Shown: positions 46,168-58,891 of the stretch, one piece after another | How the letters are laid out: each line of letters starts with the position of its first letter | Position numbering within the stretch: position 1 is the stretch's first letter | NCBI RefSeq assembly: GCF_932294415.1 | Contig: NC_065538.1 | Span: 75,307,834 to 75,371,833, forward strand | Direction of reading: 5' to 3' | From: Quercus robur | Taxonomy: Eukaryota; Streptophyta; Magnoliopsida; Fagales; Fagaceae | DNA: 64,000 nt | Position numbers and translations under genes: made by a program | The notes under the pieces: generated by a model | Seen by the model: the letters and a program-made list of their open reading frames with translations, nothing else | The model's database searches: none | Told to the model about the DNA's origin: nothing

Positions 46168-49100
46168 AATTGTTTTGCATTCCTATGCCATAAGTAGCTC
46201 CATCCCTCCTTTACAGAAAGAGCAGGAGGAATAGAAACACAAATGTCTAAGCAAGCTTAGAATTCTGTCTAAACAACGATTACCAGAACAATTTTGTGTT
46301 TGAAATTCAAAGTCTAGAACTACCTGATGCCTCGATTTGCATGGAAGAAACCATTGTTGAATAGCCTTCCAATTCGTATTGTATTCCAGCGCTAATAGCC
46401 GGCATTAACCATGACCATGGCACTTGGAAGTAATTACAGGAAACAAATCTTCAACATAAAGGTTAATGCGTATCACCATCATCAACAACAGAATTAAATG
46501 GGACCCACCTAGGAATAAAAATGAAAAAACTTTTTGTGATTTAATCACATACTTGCATACTTGAAATAAATTTAATCATGAATAGAGATCTTAAAGCTAC
46601 CGTTCCACCATTAGTCAGACCTACAGTAAAATTTACTATGCAGAAAAACCTTTTTTAGATATACTTTCATCTCCCATTATATAAAACAATATTCCTATTT
46701 TAATAGGTGAAGAAAGCATTAAGGATTGTGAAAAAATTGTGAATCATAAGAGAGATTCCTGTTAGAGATCAAACCCAAGATTTTTCATTTTTTATGATGT
46801 TATATCTAAGACATGGATCCTAACATCCCATCAACTCCATTATTTTTGTCAAAAGAAAAAACCTATGCCATTAGTATCCATACCTAAAGTCAAATGCATT
46901 AGCCTTGATTTCAACATTTAAATTTCATGAGTCTTTTTCTTATACCGTGACAAAAGTATGACTATGAAAAGCAATGCACCTTGAAATGAAGGCATTTTAA
47001 AACTGAAAATAGTAAGTAATCAAGATCAAGTAAAGCCACCAATTCAGCAATAAAACAGTCAAACAGAGAAGAAAACATGTAACTCACTCATCCTCTGCAT
47101 CAGTGAAAATCACCCGATTTATAACAGCTGCAGAGGGTGGCTTATGTGGAAATAATGAAGGGTTGAAGAAAGGAAAAAAATCTTTGAGCTAACTTTACAA
47201 TTTCCTTGGTAACGAAAACAACTGATTTCTTCATGGTGCTTTCTACAAGTGCAGCAGCCATTGTTTTTTTAGGCAATTGTTGACTGGCTGTGGATGAAAC
47301 CATGTTAACAGCTGAGGTAATGGGTCCCCTTAAAACTTCAGAATTAGCTTCAGTATACAACGGGAAAGAAGGAAGGGGAAACAGTGGTTTTCTTTCAAAG
47401 GGAGCATCACTACTAGATTTCACAGGACAATGTTGATAGTGCTGAACAGCTATGAAAAGAATTTCATATCAATGGAAAAGCATACAGAGGTTAAACTTTT
47501 GAACAAGTATATGATTGTAAAAGCATGAAAAACACTTGAAAGCTTCTAAATGACATACCAGTAGAAACATCATCCATATATCTTCCAACTATATTGAGTG
47601 GAGCCACATCCAAGATGGACAGTACCAGACCACTTATCAAGGGCACCCAGAAAGAGTCCTCGATGTTTTGGAAAGAACCCACTTGCTCATTGAAAACATG
47701 TACACATCTTCCTTTAGAAGGATACATGTTTTGAGAAGCTAACATCTGGTTATTTACAGGAGAGCAAACTCTTTGTGTATTAAATGAAGGAAATGATTCT
47801 AAACTGCATTGTGCTGGGGCGACTCTCGGATGTTCATCTGGCACTGATGAGCAAACATATGGAGGGTAAAAACAAATACTAGGATATGGGACACTTTTCC
47901 AGGCTAATACTTCATTATGTTTTTTAAGCATCTCAAAAATCAATCCCTGAACCTGGGAAGCAATGTGTTGCCAAGAAGAGTCAAGAACACACACAGAAAA
48001 TACTTGAATGAGAAGTTGCACATGTTCATGTATCAAACAATGTAACTGGCCTATTTGGTGGAGAGTAAACCCATTTATAGAACCATCTTCTGCTGCACAA
48101 GAATGAGGCATCAAAGTTATCCCACAATTAGTAGGGAAGATTGCAGTTGGTCCATTCTGCAAAACTGGCAAGAGAGGACCTAATGGCCTCTTCTCCTGTC
48201 CTGAAAGCTTCTTTTTATATTGGGCAGAGTTTTATTGGCGCCTGTTCTGCCTAGTCTCTGGCCGCCATCCAGCTCCCCCATACTTCTTTTGGGTTTTATC
48301 TCAAGTACTTTCATCAACATCACTCTCAAGCAACTCTTGAATTTCTGTCTCAAAATCCGCATCATTATATTCATCTTCATCATCAACAATTTCATTCTCT
48401 TGATTTGACTGACCATCACCATCTCCACTAAAGTCTTGAGTTCATCAAGTGTGAAACTTGCAAGGGAATAACAGACCCTAGTACGTGTGCAGACAGCATC
48501 CTCATTCTCTAAATCTATTACAGGCTTCTGGGATTGTGCTGTATTACTTAAGTCTCCTACCAAAACATCAATATAATCAATTTCACTAACATTGTCCTTT
48601 GTTTGAACAGTATCAGCTTTTGGTTGGGAGTTTGAGCAAGATTTTCTCTTCTTAGGAGTTCTGGAAACAGAATCTCCAACAGCTGAGTTTTGCACCTCAC
48701 TTGTTGGCTTCAACGAATTAAATCCCAAACTATTATCAAAAGTCTTTCCCCAACTGTCAACTTCACCATCCAAACCATCAATTTCAGAGCCCAAGCTCAA
48801 AGAAGTTTCCGATGAAAGGGTTTCCTTTAGAAACAGATTGAAATCCACATCTTCATCCTCATCCTCCTCCCCTGTCCTCCTCATTGCTCAAAGAACTTTC
48901 ATTACATTCATTATCACCGGAAGCATTTCAACGACCACAATGCCCAACCTCAGTTGATTGTGCATTTGAACATAAAGACATCTTCAACAAAATGAAAACT
49001 TAGTGCTCAAGATCCTTATAGACATCTAGAAGCCCCAGAAAGCCCAATCATCCAAAAAAAACGTTAATCAACATACATATAGTACCATCCTGAACCAATG

Positions 49101-49810
49101 CCAAAAGTATAGATTAACCCAAAAAAGACAAAATTTCAAGCTTAACAAAGCATCAAGTCCTGCCTTACCATACACATTCAACTTAATGATTAATCAGCCT
49201 ACTTTTTTAACAAAGGCAAATCCTAAAAAGCATGCTACTTTACATCTTGTACAATAAATTGAGTAATGCTACTAACACCCAAAAAAAAAAAAATAACAAC
49301 ATTTTTCACACCAAGTGAGTTGACGAGCTTTTACTGACTCTCATCTGGGTCTACCACTAACATCACTTTTTTACCTACAGCAAACAATTTATCAAATCAG
49401 CACGTGTCAAATTTTAAATGTCTCTAGACTTTCTCATTAGAATTACATGTTTTTACAATTAAACTAATGTAAAAACGAATCCAATTCATAAATTCTAGCA
49501 ATGGGACATTAAGAACAGCAAGTTGTCCTATAAATATATATATATATATATATATAGATGTTCAAAAAACACACACACACACACACACAATGTGAGATTA
49601 AATTAAGAAACTAATTTGAATGCAATGAATTCAAGCTTCAGAGCCCTAAATTTAAAATTTTAAAAATATATATATATTTATTGAGTGTGGGAAAATTGAA
49701 TACGTACCAGTAAGTAGCAGAGAGAATGGTGAACGAATGAAGGTATTGGGAAGCTTTATGGCGCTCACGAACGAAGGGGTTGAAGGAAACAGAAGCAAGC
49801 GACGTCGTTT

Positions 49811-50304
49811 TGAAACTCGATAGGCAAATCAGCCATGCACACTATTTTTTTTTTTTTTCCTTATCTCTGACCAAAACGGTGCGCTTTGGGGAGATTTATA
49901 TTCAAACTCAAGATCTTAATGCTACTGACCCACTATATATATACCGTTTACGTCCAATGATTGCTTTATTTTTTTGGTTTTTTTTTTTTTTTTTTTTTTT
50001 TTTTGTGTGTGAATGGGATTCGAATTTTTTATTCAATAACAAATAAAAGTTTATTAATTTGGTTAATTGAAACTCATTAAGTAAATAAATCTTTAATTAT
50101 ACTATTATCTTACATTTTTTTTTGTGTAACTTAATTTAGAATTGTGAGTGTAAAAATTGGCAAACTTTCTAATTCAAAGATATTAAATCAAATTCTGCTC
50201 AAACCAAAGAGTAGGTAGAAGAACTGAAGAAATGTACTTATAAGGAGGTGAGTAATGGTTCATTCTTAAGTAGGTGAGTCATGCTTCACGTGTAAGCGGA
50301 TGAG
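49811..50304. other. Promoter-side flank of the pseudogene
   Basis: Upstream of the decayed gene. Holds a T run near 49978-50004 and AT-rich sequence. The 88-codon plus frame (49780-50046) is T-run driven and not supported. Confidence 0.4.
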
Positions 50305-50309
50305 TTATG

Positions 50310-50789
50310 TCTTGTTTGGTTTGTCACTCACTTATATTCCAACACTCATAACTCAAATCTCTTCACTCAAACTCATATTCCAATATCTCACAACTCTAAC
50401 TCAATAAAACCCATAACTCACTTTCATGCTCGTTTGGTTGAAGATTTTCACAGCTATCTCAAATTCAAAAACCCACATTTATGTCACTCACTGGGTCCCA
50501 TTTAGCATTGATTGCATTGCAAAAGCACTATAACGGCAACAGACTACCTGTGTTTGCTGGAAATTTACAAAACTGCTACTGATAACTCAAAACTCTTAAC
50601 TTGAAAATAGTCTCACCATGTTTCCTAAATTGTTCACCCATCACTCAAAATTATGAGATATCATCACTGAGTTAATGGTTTGGAAATTCATCTAAACAAG
50701 CATGCTACCCGTGGGTCCCACCGATTTTGGGTTATAAGTTAACAAAACTGGGATTTGTTAACTTAGTTTAGGGAAATCCAAACAAGGCC
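50310..50789. mobile_element. MITE, about 480 bp
   Basis: Ends TCTTGTTTGG and the complement of CCAAACAAGGCC form a terminal inverted repeat. TTATG is present on both sides (50305-50309 and 50790-50794). No coding capacity. The superfamily is unclear from a 5-bp repeat. Confidence 0.6.
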
Positions 50790-51079
50790 TTATGCTTTTT
50801 CATAAAATTATCTTTGTACTCCACTAATTCTCATTATTCTCATTAATTTCCATAAGATCCACAAACAATTTTGCAATAAGACCCTATTTCTTTTAACATA
50901 TTCCAAAAGTTTTCACAATTACTTATATGACCTTTAAAAATCTCAAATTATGTAAATTCATTTTTACCCAAATATAAGAAAGATGAAACTAACCAAGTGC
51001 ATAGATCAACAATTGCAACAAGAATAACATTAGTATGAGCAATAAGAATAAAGATCATAGATAAAATGATGCTTGTCAT

Positions 51080-51125
<46 letters not shown>

Positions 51126-51149
51126 AGAAACTGCATAGTGATGCTTTAA

Positions 51150-54100
51150 TTAGGAAATACCAGCTAAATCAGCTTGGTAAAAGGATAGTACATCAAATGG
51201 AACATCTTCCATCCATATTACACAATTTGGTAAATTAACTGCTAACTGAGCCAAATTGTGTGCAACTGTGTTGCCCTCTCTCTTAGTGTGAGAGTAGGAC
51301 AATTTGGAAAAAACTGATGATAAAGATAAAGAGTCTTGTATCATCAAACCATAAGGAGCCAGTCCAGGATCCTTAGAATTTAACGCCGCCATCACCAGAA
51401 GGAGTCACCCTCCCGTACTACATCTAAAATGCCCATCTCCTGTGCAAACTCAAGAGCTTTGTTGGCAGCCAAAGCTTCAATCTCTATTGCCTGGAGGAGT
51501 TGAGGAACCCGAGTAGCCATGGCTGCAATAACCAATCCCTCCTTGTCTCGGACTATGATACCTAGACCAGAACACTTTTCTCTGGCGAAAGTACCTCCGT
51601 CGAAGTTGATTTTGTATGAATCCAGGTCAGGAGGTTTCCACTATACTCTCCTCTTTGTCCTACTGGGAACTGGTGCTGTTTTCAGAGCTTTAAACTCCAA
51701 ATAATTGTCATGAGCCCACTGGAAAAGCTGGTATAAAGGGCGGTGTGCTTGCTGGGTTCGTACCTGGTTCCTTTGATGCCATATGGACCATATGATGAAG
51801 GTAAACAGTACCAGTTTCTTGTTGTTCTCAAATACCCAGATCAGTAGCTCACTAAAGCTTGAGAAGCTCCTTTGGTTCCTAAAACTCCAAGTATTATCCA
51901 CTTCCCATACTTCGTTCAGCCCCTTGCAACTCCATACCGCATGCACAATGTCTTCATTTTCTTCCTTGCACCGATCACACCTTTGCTCGGTAATAATTGT
52001 TCGACGCATAAGGTTGCATTTTGAGGGGAGTGAATTACGGCATGCCCTCCAAATTAGATTTCTTACTTTATTAGGACATTCAAGAGCCCAAATCTTCTTC
52101 CATAGCTCTTTCTCATGGTCTTGATGCTCCGATACCTGAAAACCCACTTCATCTTCCTTCAAGAATCTATAGCCCGTTTTGCAACTATATCTCCCATCTT
52201 GCTCCCATGGCCAATATAGTGTATCCTCCGTTTCTTTTCTAGCCAATGGAATATTTTTTATTTCTTCCGCTTCTTGAGGTGCAAAAATCCCATCCACCAT
52301 TGCTGCATTCCATGTTCTAGTGCCCTTGTCAATTAAACATTTCACTGTGGCTTCTTCCATTGATTTCACCATTAGGGAAAGTACCTTAGTAGGATGTTTT
52401 CGGGGCAGCCAATGGTGTTGCCAAATCTTTATTGATTTTCCATCCCCCACCCTCCAACACGCCCCATCTAGGATGACATCACGACCTTGTAAAATACTCT
52501 TCCAAGCATAAGACCCAGAACTAGATTCCTTAGCTTCTAGGAGAGAGTGGTTGGGGAAAAACTTCACCTTAAAGACTTTGTAAAAGAGAGTTTCCTTATT
52601 ATGCAAGAGCCGCCAAGCTTGTTTCTCCAAAAGAGCATCATTAAAATAAGCCAAGTCGCGAAAGCCCATATCACCTACCATTTTGGACTTAGTCAATTCG
52701 CTCCACTGGATCCAATGAATCTTCCTTCTATTGCCCCTTTGTCCCCACCAAAACTTCTTTATCATTGTCTCAATGTCATCACAAAGCCCCAAAGGTAATT
52801 TAAAGCAACCTATAGCATAGGTAGGAATAGCTTGGATCACGGATTTGATAAGGACCTCTCTCCTAGCTTGTGACAACAATTTACCCTCCCAACCTTGAAG
52901 TTTTCTCTAAACTCTCTCTTTTATATAGTTGAAGCTAGCCTTTTTCCCCCTACCCACAAGGGAGGGAAACCCCAAATATTCTCATAAGACTTCACTTCTT
53001 GAACTTGGAAGAGATTCTTTATGCTTGATTTTGCTTCATCCGTGGTGGACTTGCTAAAGAAGATTGCGGCCTTGTCTTTGTTGATTTTTTGCCCTAACCA
53101 AGATTCATATACACCAAACAACTTCAGGACATTATTGCAATCCTCAGTGATTGACCTGTAGAAAAGTAGGCTATCGTCTGCAAAAAAACAAATGGGTTAG
53201 TTTAGGGCCTCGTTTGCACAAGGAAAAACCTTTAATATCCCCATTCCTCGCCGAGTGTTTGATGAGAGCATAAAGGCCTTTCATGCATAAAAGGAAAAGG
53301 AAAGGAGATAAGGGGTCTCCTTGTCTAATTCCTCTTTTAGGATAGATCATTCCAATGGGCTCTCCATTCACCATAATAGAATACGACACCGTCTTCACAC
53401 AACTCATCATGAGAGCTACCCATCTAGCACAAAAACCCATTTTCTCCATGAGCTTCTCCAAATACACCCATTTCACCCGATCGTAGGCTTTACTCATGTC
53501 TAATTTGATAGCCATAAAACCATGATTTCCTAAATTATGTTGCTTCATATGATGAAGGGTCTCAAATGCAACCATAATATTGTCTGAAATAAGTCTTTCC
53601 TTCATAAAGGCAGATTGATGTTCCGTAATTAAGGAAGGTAAAAATTTCTTCAACCTATTTGCTAAGACCTTAGAATAAATCTTATATAGAACATTGCAAA
53701 GACTAATAGGGCAAAAATTAGACACACATTCAGGATTATTTATTTTCGGAACAAGAGTAATGAGAGTATGGTTGATGGGTTTGGGTAGGATACCTAAGTT
53801 CAACCATGAGAGAATGGTTAAAGTAACATCATGCTGCATTGTCGACCAAAAGTGTTGGTAGAAAAAGGGTGGCATGCCATCTGGACTTGGCGCTTTTAGA
53901 TGTGCCATCTGATTCAAGGCTTCCTTTACTTCCAATTCTGTAAATTCCTTCATCAAATCACCATTCATCTCATCAGTCACCATGCATGGAATTTTCTCAA
54001 GAGAATCAGCTTCTAAATTCGGGTTGGAGGATAAGAAAAGTTCTTTATAGTAACTCTCCATCACATTTCCAATGTCATCTTGGTTGGTCACCCAAGCTCC

Positions 54101-55254
54101 ATTCCCATCTCTTATTCCTTGAATCAAATTCTTCCTAAGCCTCTTTGTAGCCTTACTGTAAAAGAAAGCTGTATTATTGTCACCTTTACTTAGCCACAAC
54201 ACCATAGATCTTTGACACCACATCCTTGATTCCCAGTCTTGCAACACATTAATCTCCATTCTTAAGCTCCTAATTCGAGAATTTTTCCCACTCTTCATAG
54301 CCTCAATCTCGGCCAAAGCTAGTTGTCTCTTCTTAATCTCTAGTTCTCTCCTCACGTGCCCAAAGTTGTGCTTGTTCCACCAACTTAATTCTTTCTCACA
54401 TTTAGCCACTTTTTTCAGAACGGCTAGACTTGGATTTAGTTCCCTTGTACTACACCAGACATCCTCCACCATTTCACCACAAGAAGGATCTGATAACCAC
54501 ATTTCTTCAAATCTAAAACACCTCTTTTTCCTAGGTTCAGGCAATCCCGATAAATTAATCAAAAGAGGAGAATGGTCTGATGACATATAGCTAAGATGAT
54601 GTATCCTAGTTCCTGGAAATTTTTGAAACCAAGAATTTGTAGCCATGCATCGATCCAATCTTATTCTTGTGGAATGCCCATCAACATAATGTTTTGCCCA
54701 CGTAAACTTCGGCCCACATATCCCAAGTCCATGAAACTACATTCATCGATCACATCTCGAAATAGTTGCATTTGATTGTGATCTCTAGATGCCCCACCCC
54801 ACTTCTCCTCTTGACGAACGATTTCATTAAAATCTCCACCACAAATCCAAGGAATGTTCATTCTAGAATTTAAGCTTCTCAATTTACTCCATGCTTCACT
54901 CCTCCGGTGAGTTTCAGGCTCTCCATAAAAACTAGTGAATCGCCATGCATTCTCAGTATTCCCATTGATGATCGTATCAATAAAATACCTATGGGAATCA
55001 ACAACCTCAATGCTAATATAATTTTTCCAAAATAATACTAATCCACCACCTCTGTTCAATCTTGGAACCACCCATTTCTGATAAAAATTAATCTTGCTCA
55101 AAGTATGATCTAGCCTTACTTCGTCTGCCCATGTTTTGACTATAAACACGATAGATGGATCTTTTGCTTGTATCAATCTAACAAGCTCATTCTCTGTACG
55201 TGGATTCCCAAGTCCACGACAATTCCATGATAATAAACTCATTGCTTCTGGCAA
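51150..55254 (-). pseudogene. LINE ORF2: endonuclease, reverse transcriptase, RNase H (broken)
   Basis: Endonuclease motifs: SLLSWNCRGLGNPR at the start, GGDFNEI, and SDHSPLL (near 54580). RT motifs: KLDMSKAYDRVKW (near 53490), RGIRQGDPLSPFLF (near 53330) and the catalytic FADD region near 53180. A zinc-binding region (CDRCKEENEDIVHAVWSC) lies near 51950, and the RNase H-like end (HTKREGNTVAHNLAQ) is at 51290-51150. Lesions seen: a 1-base shift near 54705; a 1-base shift in a seven-T run exactly at the catalytic FADD; a shift near 52950 and a TAG near 52910; a TAG near 51641; a shift near 51400. Confidence 0.93.
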
Positions 55255-57146
55255 GGCTGGGAACCAGCCTCCGCCAATATCTTATTTTTTGTTGCCCCTC
55301 CCTGGGAAACCCTTCTTTTTTTTGGTAACTCAGTTTGGTTTGTTGAATTTTCTGCACTTCTTTTTTCTCCCACTGTTTTAGCTATACCCACATCTGATGC
55401 CACCCCTGTTCTAGTGTGCCTTTTCCAAGTACCTTTAGCATGCACATGATTGACAAGAGAGCTTGGAATCTCAACTAATGGCCTGCGTGTTGATGGAGAC
55501 AATTGAGTTGCATGGACTGCAGGGTCTAACACGTTAGCTGCATGGGCTGATGGGCACGACATGTTAGGCTAAATGCAAGGCTGACTCCCCACATTTTCCT
55601 TTCCTATACCAACTCCAAAACCGGGTGGCCTTGTGATTTTTCCATCTTACTTTTTTATTTCCCTATCAAGCTCCCTAATTTCCTCCTCAAAAGCTTCAGC
55701 TAACAGCTTTTCCTTTTCTTTTGCTGGCTCGGGTTGGTGAAACTCCACATCAACATCACAAGGCTGCTTCACGGGTTGGTGTAGCTTACATCACAAGTTT
55801 GACTCACCAAATTTCCCTTTCCTGTATCAACTCCAAAACCGGGTAGCCTTACAATTTTATTATCATGCTTTTTTATTTCCATTTCCATCTCCCTAATTTC
55901 CTCCTCAAAAGCTTCAGCTGATAGCTCTTCTTTTTCCTTAGCTGGCTCGAGTTGGTGAAGCTCCACATTAACATCACAAGGCTACTTCATGGGTTGGTGT
56001 AGCTTCACCTCACAAGTTTGATTCACCAAATTTCCTTTTCCTGTATCAATTCCAAAACCGGGTAGCCTTACAACTTTATTGCCATGCTTTTTTATTTCCA
56101 TTTCCATCTTCCTCATTTCCTCCTCAAAAGCATCAGCCAACACTTTTTCTTTTGCTGGTTCATGTAATGTCACATCCTCCATAATTTCCTCTTCAAATGA
56201 CAGCCTTGACTTCTCTTTGTACACTTCCTTAAAAACCGAATCCATGTCTCCTTCAACATGAGTATCTAAACTTTCCTTATTAGTCCTTAAAATTTCCGGA
56301 GCTAGTTTCCCAAAGTGCACCACTACTACCGACGCCTACTTTGCTACCCTTTTTTCCGTCGACAGTCCATCTTTTTTTTCCGGCAAAAAAACCAGGTACT
56401 TTCACCATGTACCATCGTGTCTGCACAGAAGGAGCAGCCTTAAGCTAGGGTCCAAATTGTTGGGACTTCGGTGAGAGGCTTCCTTTACTTTCAACCCAAA
56501 CTTCACAATCACGGTCATCGTGTATTAAATATCCACACCAGAAGCAAAGGCTTGGGAGTCTTTCATATTTGAAGGCCACCCACATTTCTTTCCCACCGTC
56601 AAGCAAGATAACTCGCCCCCTACATAGTGGTTGGGAAATATCAATGGTAACCCAAACTCTCAAGAAGTTATCTCACTCTGTTTCTGCTTCATCAGTTCCT
56701 ACGTTTACCTTCCCAATCACTTCACACAGCTGCTCCGCAATCTTTCTAGTCCGAAATCTGATTGGGAGGTCATGCACTTGCACCCAGAATGTCACTTTAT
56801 TGAACTCCATATCCCCCAAGTATGTTTCCTTCCTATACCGTTGCAATACCATTAGACGCTTGTCAAAGCTCCCAGGCTCGGCTGCCATGACTTTCTCCAT
56901 CTCATTCTTTTCATCAAACGTAAACAATACCATGTGACTACTTTCCTTTTTAATTTTGAAGCCATTTTTCGATCTCCAAATGGGTGTGAAAGTTTTAGCG
57001 ATAACGTCTATGTTAAGAGCTCGCTTAGTCAAAAATTTAGCTGCTATAATAAATTCAGTCTTCGCCTGATCCTCCTTGATGCAAAAATTTGAACCTTCAC
57101 ATTCCGAGAGGGTTAGACTGTTCCAGGTTTTTGTAAGCTCTTCCAT
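55239..57146 (-). pseudogene. LINE ORF1: nucleic-acid-binding protein (broken)
   Basis: N-terminal DUF4283-like domain (57146-56673), separated by an in-frame TGA at 56673-56675 from a CCHC zinc knuckle of form CX2CX4HX4C (CFWCGYLIHDDRDC, near 56545). After a further break, the C-terminal half contains three tandem modules (about 55575-56200). The last part (55562-55239) is basic and ends overlapping the ORF2 start. ORF1 proteins bind LINE RNA and chaperone target-primed reverse transcription. Confidence 0.88.
55575..56200 (-). repeat. Three tandem modules in LINE ORF1
   Basis: Three units of about 200-220 bp, each encoding a Glu-rich helix (AFEEEMRKMEMEIKKH type) followed by RLPGFGIDTGKGNLV. 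Units are near 56200-55990, 55985-55780 and 55770-55575. The last is the most diverged. Confidence 0.85.
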
Positions 57147-57350
57147 CCTATTCTAATAACTGTTTCCCTAAAACCCTGAAGAAAAACCCACAAAGCCTCA
57201 AGGTAAACCTGTTACCTTGGGGGACAGAGACACCTTCAAGAGAAGGGACCACTATTCTACACTCTAGGAGGAGATGGGAACCCACCCTTCACTAGTAGAG
57301 AGAAACCCAGTAGCATTGACAATTTGAAAGTGACTATGCTTGTCATAGTT

Positions 57351-57779
57351 AGTTATTAAAATTATAGTTACAGGATAACAAAACCCCTCATCCTTCTCAC
57401 CCCTCTACACCACCACCTCTCACCCAATCTCTTTATTTCAGTTACACCCTTTGAAACCCTATCCTCCCACCCTTCTCTCTTTATTATTAATCCTCTCTTT
57501 TATTAATCTACAACGAGAAGATGAAGAAGATAATGTCGTAGCCATAGATTTGAGGTCTTTTTTTGTGTCTTTTATAATAGTATTATTTACCAATATTGAA
57601 TTATCTTAAAAGTATTTTATTTGGAATGGGGAGTTATGGGAATTTTAAAATTGTTAATTCAGTTAAGAATAAGGAAAAAAAAAAAAAAAAAAAAAAACAA
57701 GAATGATACCGAAAATGTTATTGAAAAAAAGGCAACTAAAAAGAGATAGTTGATGGAATAGTTGGTGATTTTATTTTTT
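57351..57779. other. Intergenic DNA between elements
   Basis: C-rich patch at 57385-57490 and an A run at 57671-57697. No gene seen. Confidence 0.4.
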
Positions 57780-57895
57780 AGAAGAATGTTACAGATTTTA
57801 CTAAGAAAACTTAGCCAAATCGGCTATAATTACAGCACTAAGGTGTGGAGGAACATCCTCCATCCACACCAAGAAACTATTTGACATAGGACAAC
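57780..57895 (-). mobile_element. LINE 3' end fragment
   Basis: On the minus strand a short frame reads PMSNSFLVWMEDVPPHLSAV and ends ADLAKFS then stop, the same terminus as the LINE copies at 51150 and 30351. It is extremely 5'-truncated. Confidence 0.7.
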
Positions 57896-58891
57896 CACAC
57901 TATTTCAATAAAAACAATAAAATAAATGAATATGACCTAGGAGTCAGCACCTAGGCCTTACTTGGAGTCAGCACCAAACCAAAAGAAACCTAACGGCCAT
58001 TTTTTCATTCATCAAAATATCAATTATCTTCTCAAGGAATACAATAGGCTGCTTATAAAGGATTACTAAACCCTAGTTCTAATTGACTAGGAAACCCTAA
58101 TTGTCTTATTACAAAAATAACCTTGCTTACAAATTAAAATACTAATAGCCTAATAAACTAATAGGACCTAAAACATAAAAATACAATTGACTTGCAAACA
58201 TAAATAATACTAAATAATAATCTTCTTGCGTTTCCCGCATCATTCTCCTCTGGTTGGAGAAAACTTGACCTCGAGTTCTAAAGCGTTGAAGGATTAGGAT
58301 GCTGACAAGTAACACTTGCTTCAAGTCTGGAATCACCCTAGGGAGCATAGAGAAAAGAAAAACCTTGAATTCCACCATGTCAAACTCTTTTGGAATAACA
58401 AAATCAATGTGTGGAATCAACATAATCTTATCTTGAATCATTAGAAGCACTATGTTATCCACTTTTTCCACTTTAGCAAACTATTTATCTTCATGCACCA
58501 TGGAAGTCTGATCAAAAGCATATTCATTAGCTTCCAATATCACATCATGTGCACCCTCTAACATAATACTCTCTTTAGGCATCATCTCTTCACCTTGCTG
58601 CTCTTCAATAGATTCATTTCCTTGCATGCATGTTAAATCAACACTTGTCGAGGCATGTACGTCTGTGTCAACATTAGGCTTTGGTGTTGCTGGAGGATTC
58701 TCCACAACCAAGATATCATCATCAATGTTGTCTTCTATTGGGGCAGCAATAAGTTCATTGTGATCAAGTATCCTTGGTTTCCCAATTGAATCGGTTTGAG
58801 TCTTCTTTTGCTTCATCTGAGGAATCCAACCTTGAACATCTTTCATGATCTTTATAGATAATTCCTTTAATTCCTTAGTAGATAATTCTGA
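57896..58891 (-). mobile_element. Probable LTR-retroelement remnant
   Basis: Minus-strand open segments (58891-58481 and 58471-58142) form an acidic, Pro/Glu-rich region, then MEKVDNIVLLMIQDKIMLIPHIDF and QRFRTRGQVFSNQRRMMRET. This resembles the C-terminal end of plant LTR polyproteins, upstream of an LTR-like region (TTTATAAGCAGCC near 58040). The long minus frame starting at 59023 begins inside the next element's LTR and is therefore a fusion artefact. Family uncertain. Confidence 0.45.

Larger units (their letters stand above)
40060..49800 (-). pseudogene. GON-4-like / SANT-type nuclear protein gene, decayed
   Basis: Multi-exon relic with conserved plant-type segments in the correct order on the minus strand: acidic N-terminus (48884-48450), AEDGSINGFTLHQIGQLHCLIHEHVQLLIQ (near 48090), GRYMDDVSTG with donor (to 47559), an exon at 47449-47088, then 46391-46324 (EYNTNWKAIQQWFLPCKSRHQ), 43568-43512 (FVRQKNRCSSKAPENPIK), 42556-42497, 42396-42174 (SANT-like KLDWMSVWRF), and a large exon from 41613 to about 40310. 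The acidic tail (MEQEELSDPDEE) lies near 40210-40090. Most junctions keep GT-AG. Lesions include stops near 48330 and 48260, a frameshift near 48440, an extra T near 47160 and a frameshift near 42210. The name rests on remembered homologues; the intact gene would probably be a nuclear transcription cofactor. A 5' UTR exon may lie at 49706-49800. Confidence 0.8.
51084..57335 (-). mobile_element. Full-length L1-type LINE, inactivated
   Basis: Exact 15-bp target duplication ATGCTTGTCATAGTT at 51069-51083 and 57336-57350. The poly-A tail is an unbroken run of about 41 (T on the plus strand, 51084-51124). From the 5' end (57335) come a leader of about 190 bp, ORF1 (57146-55239) and ORF2 (55254-about 51150), with a 16-bp ORF1/ORF2 overlap. 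The 6.25-kb length fits plant L1 elements. Both frames carry several lesions, so it cannot move by itself. Confidence 0.96.

Noticed and set aside
48220..48408. Plus-strand frame opposite the pseudogene
   Set aside because: Shadow of the acidic Asp/Glu-rich minus-strand exon.
52320..52798. Plus-strand frames opposite LINE ORF2
   Set aside because: Shadows of the ORF2 frame, without domains.
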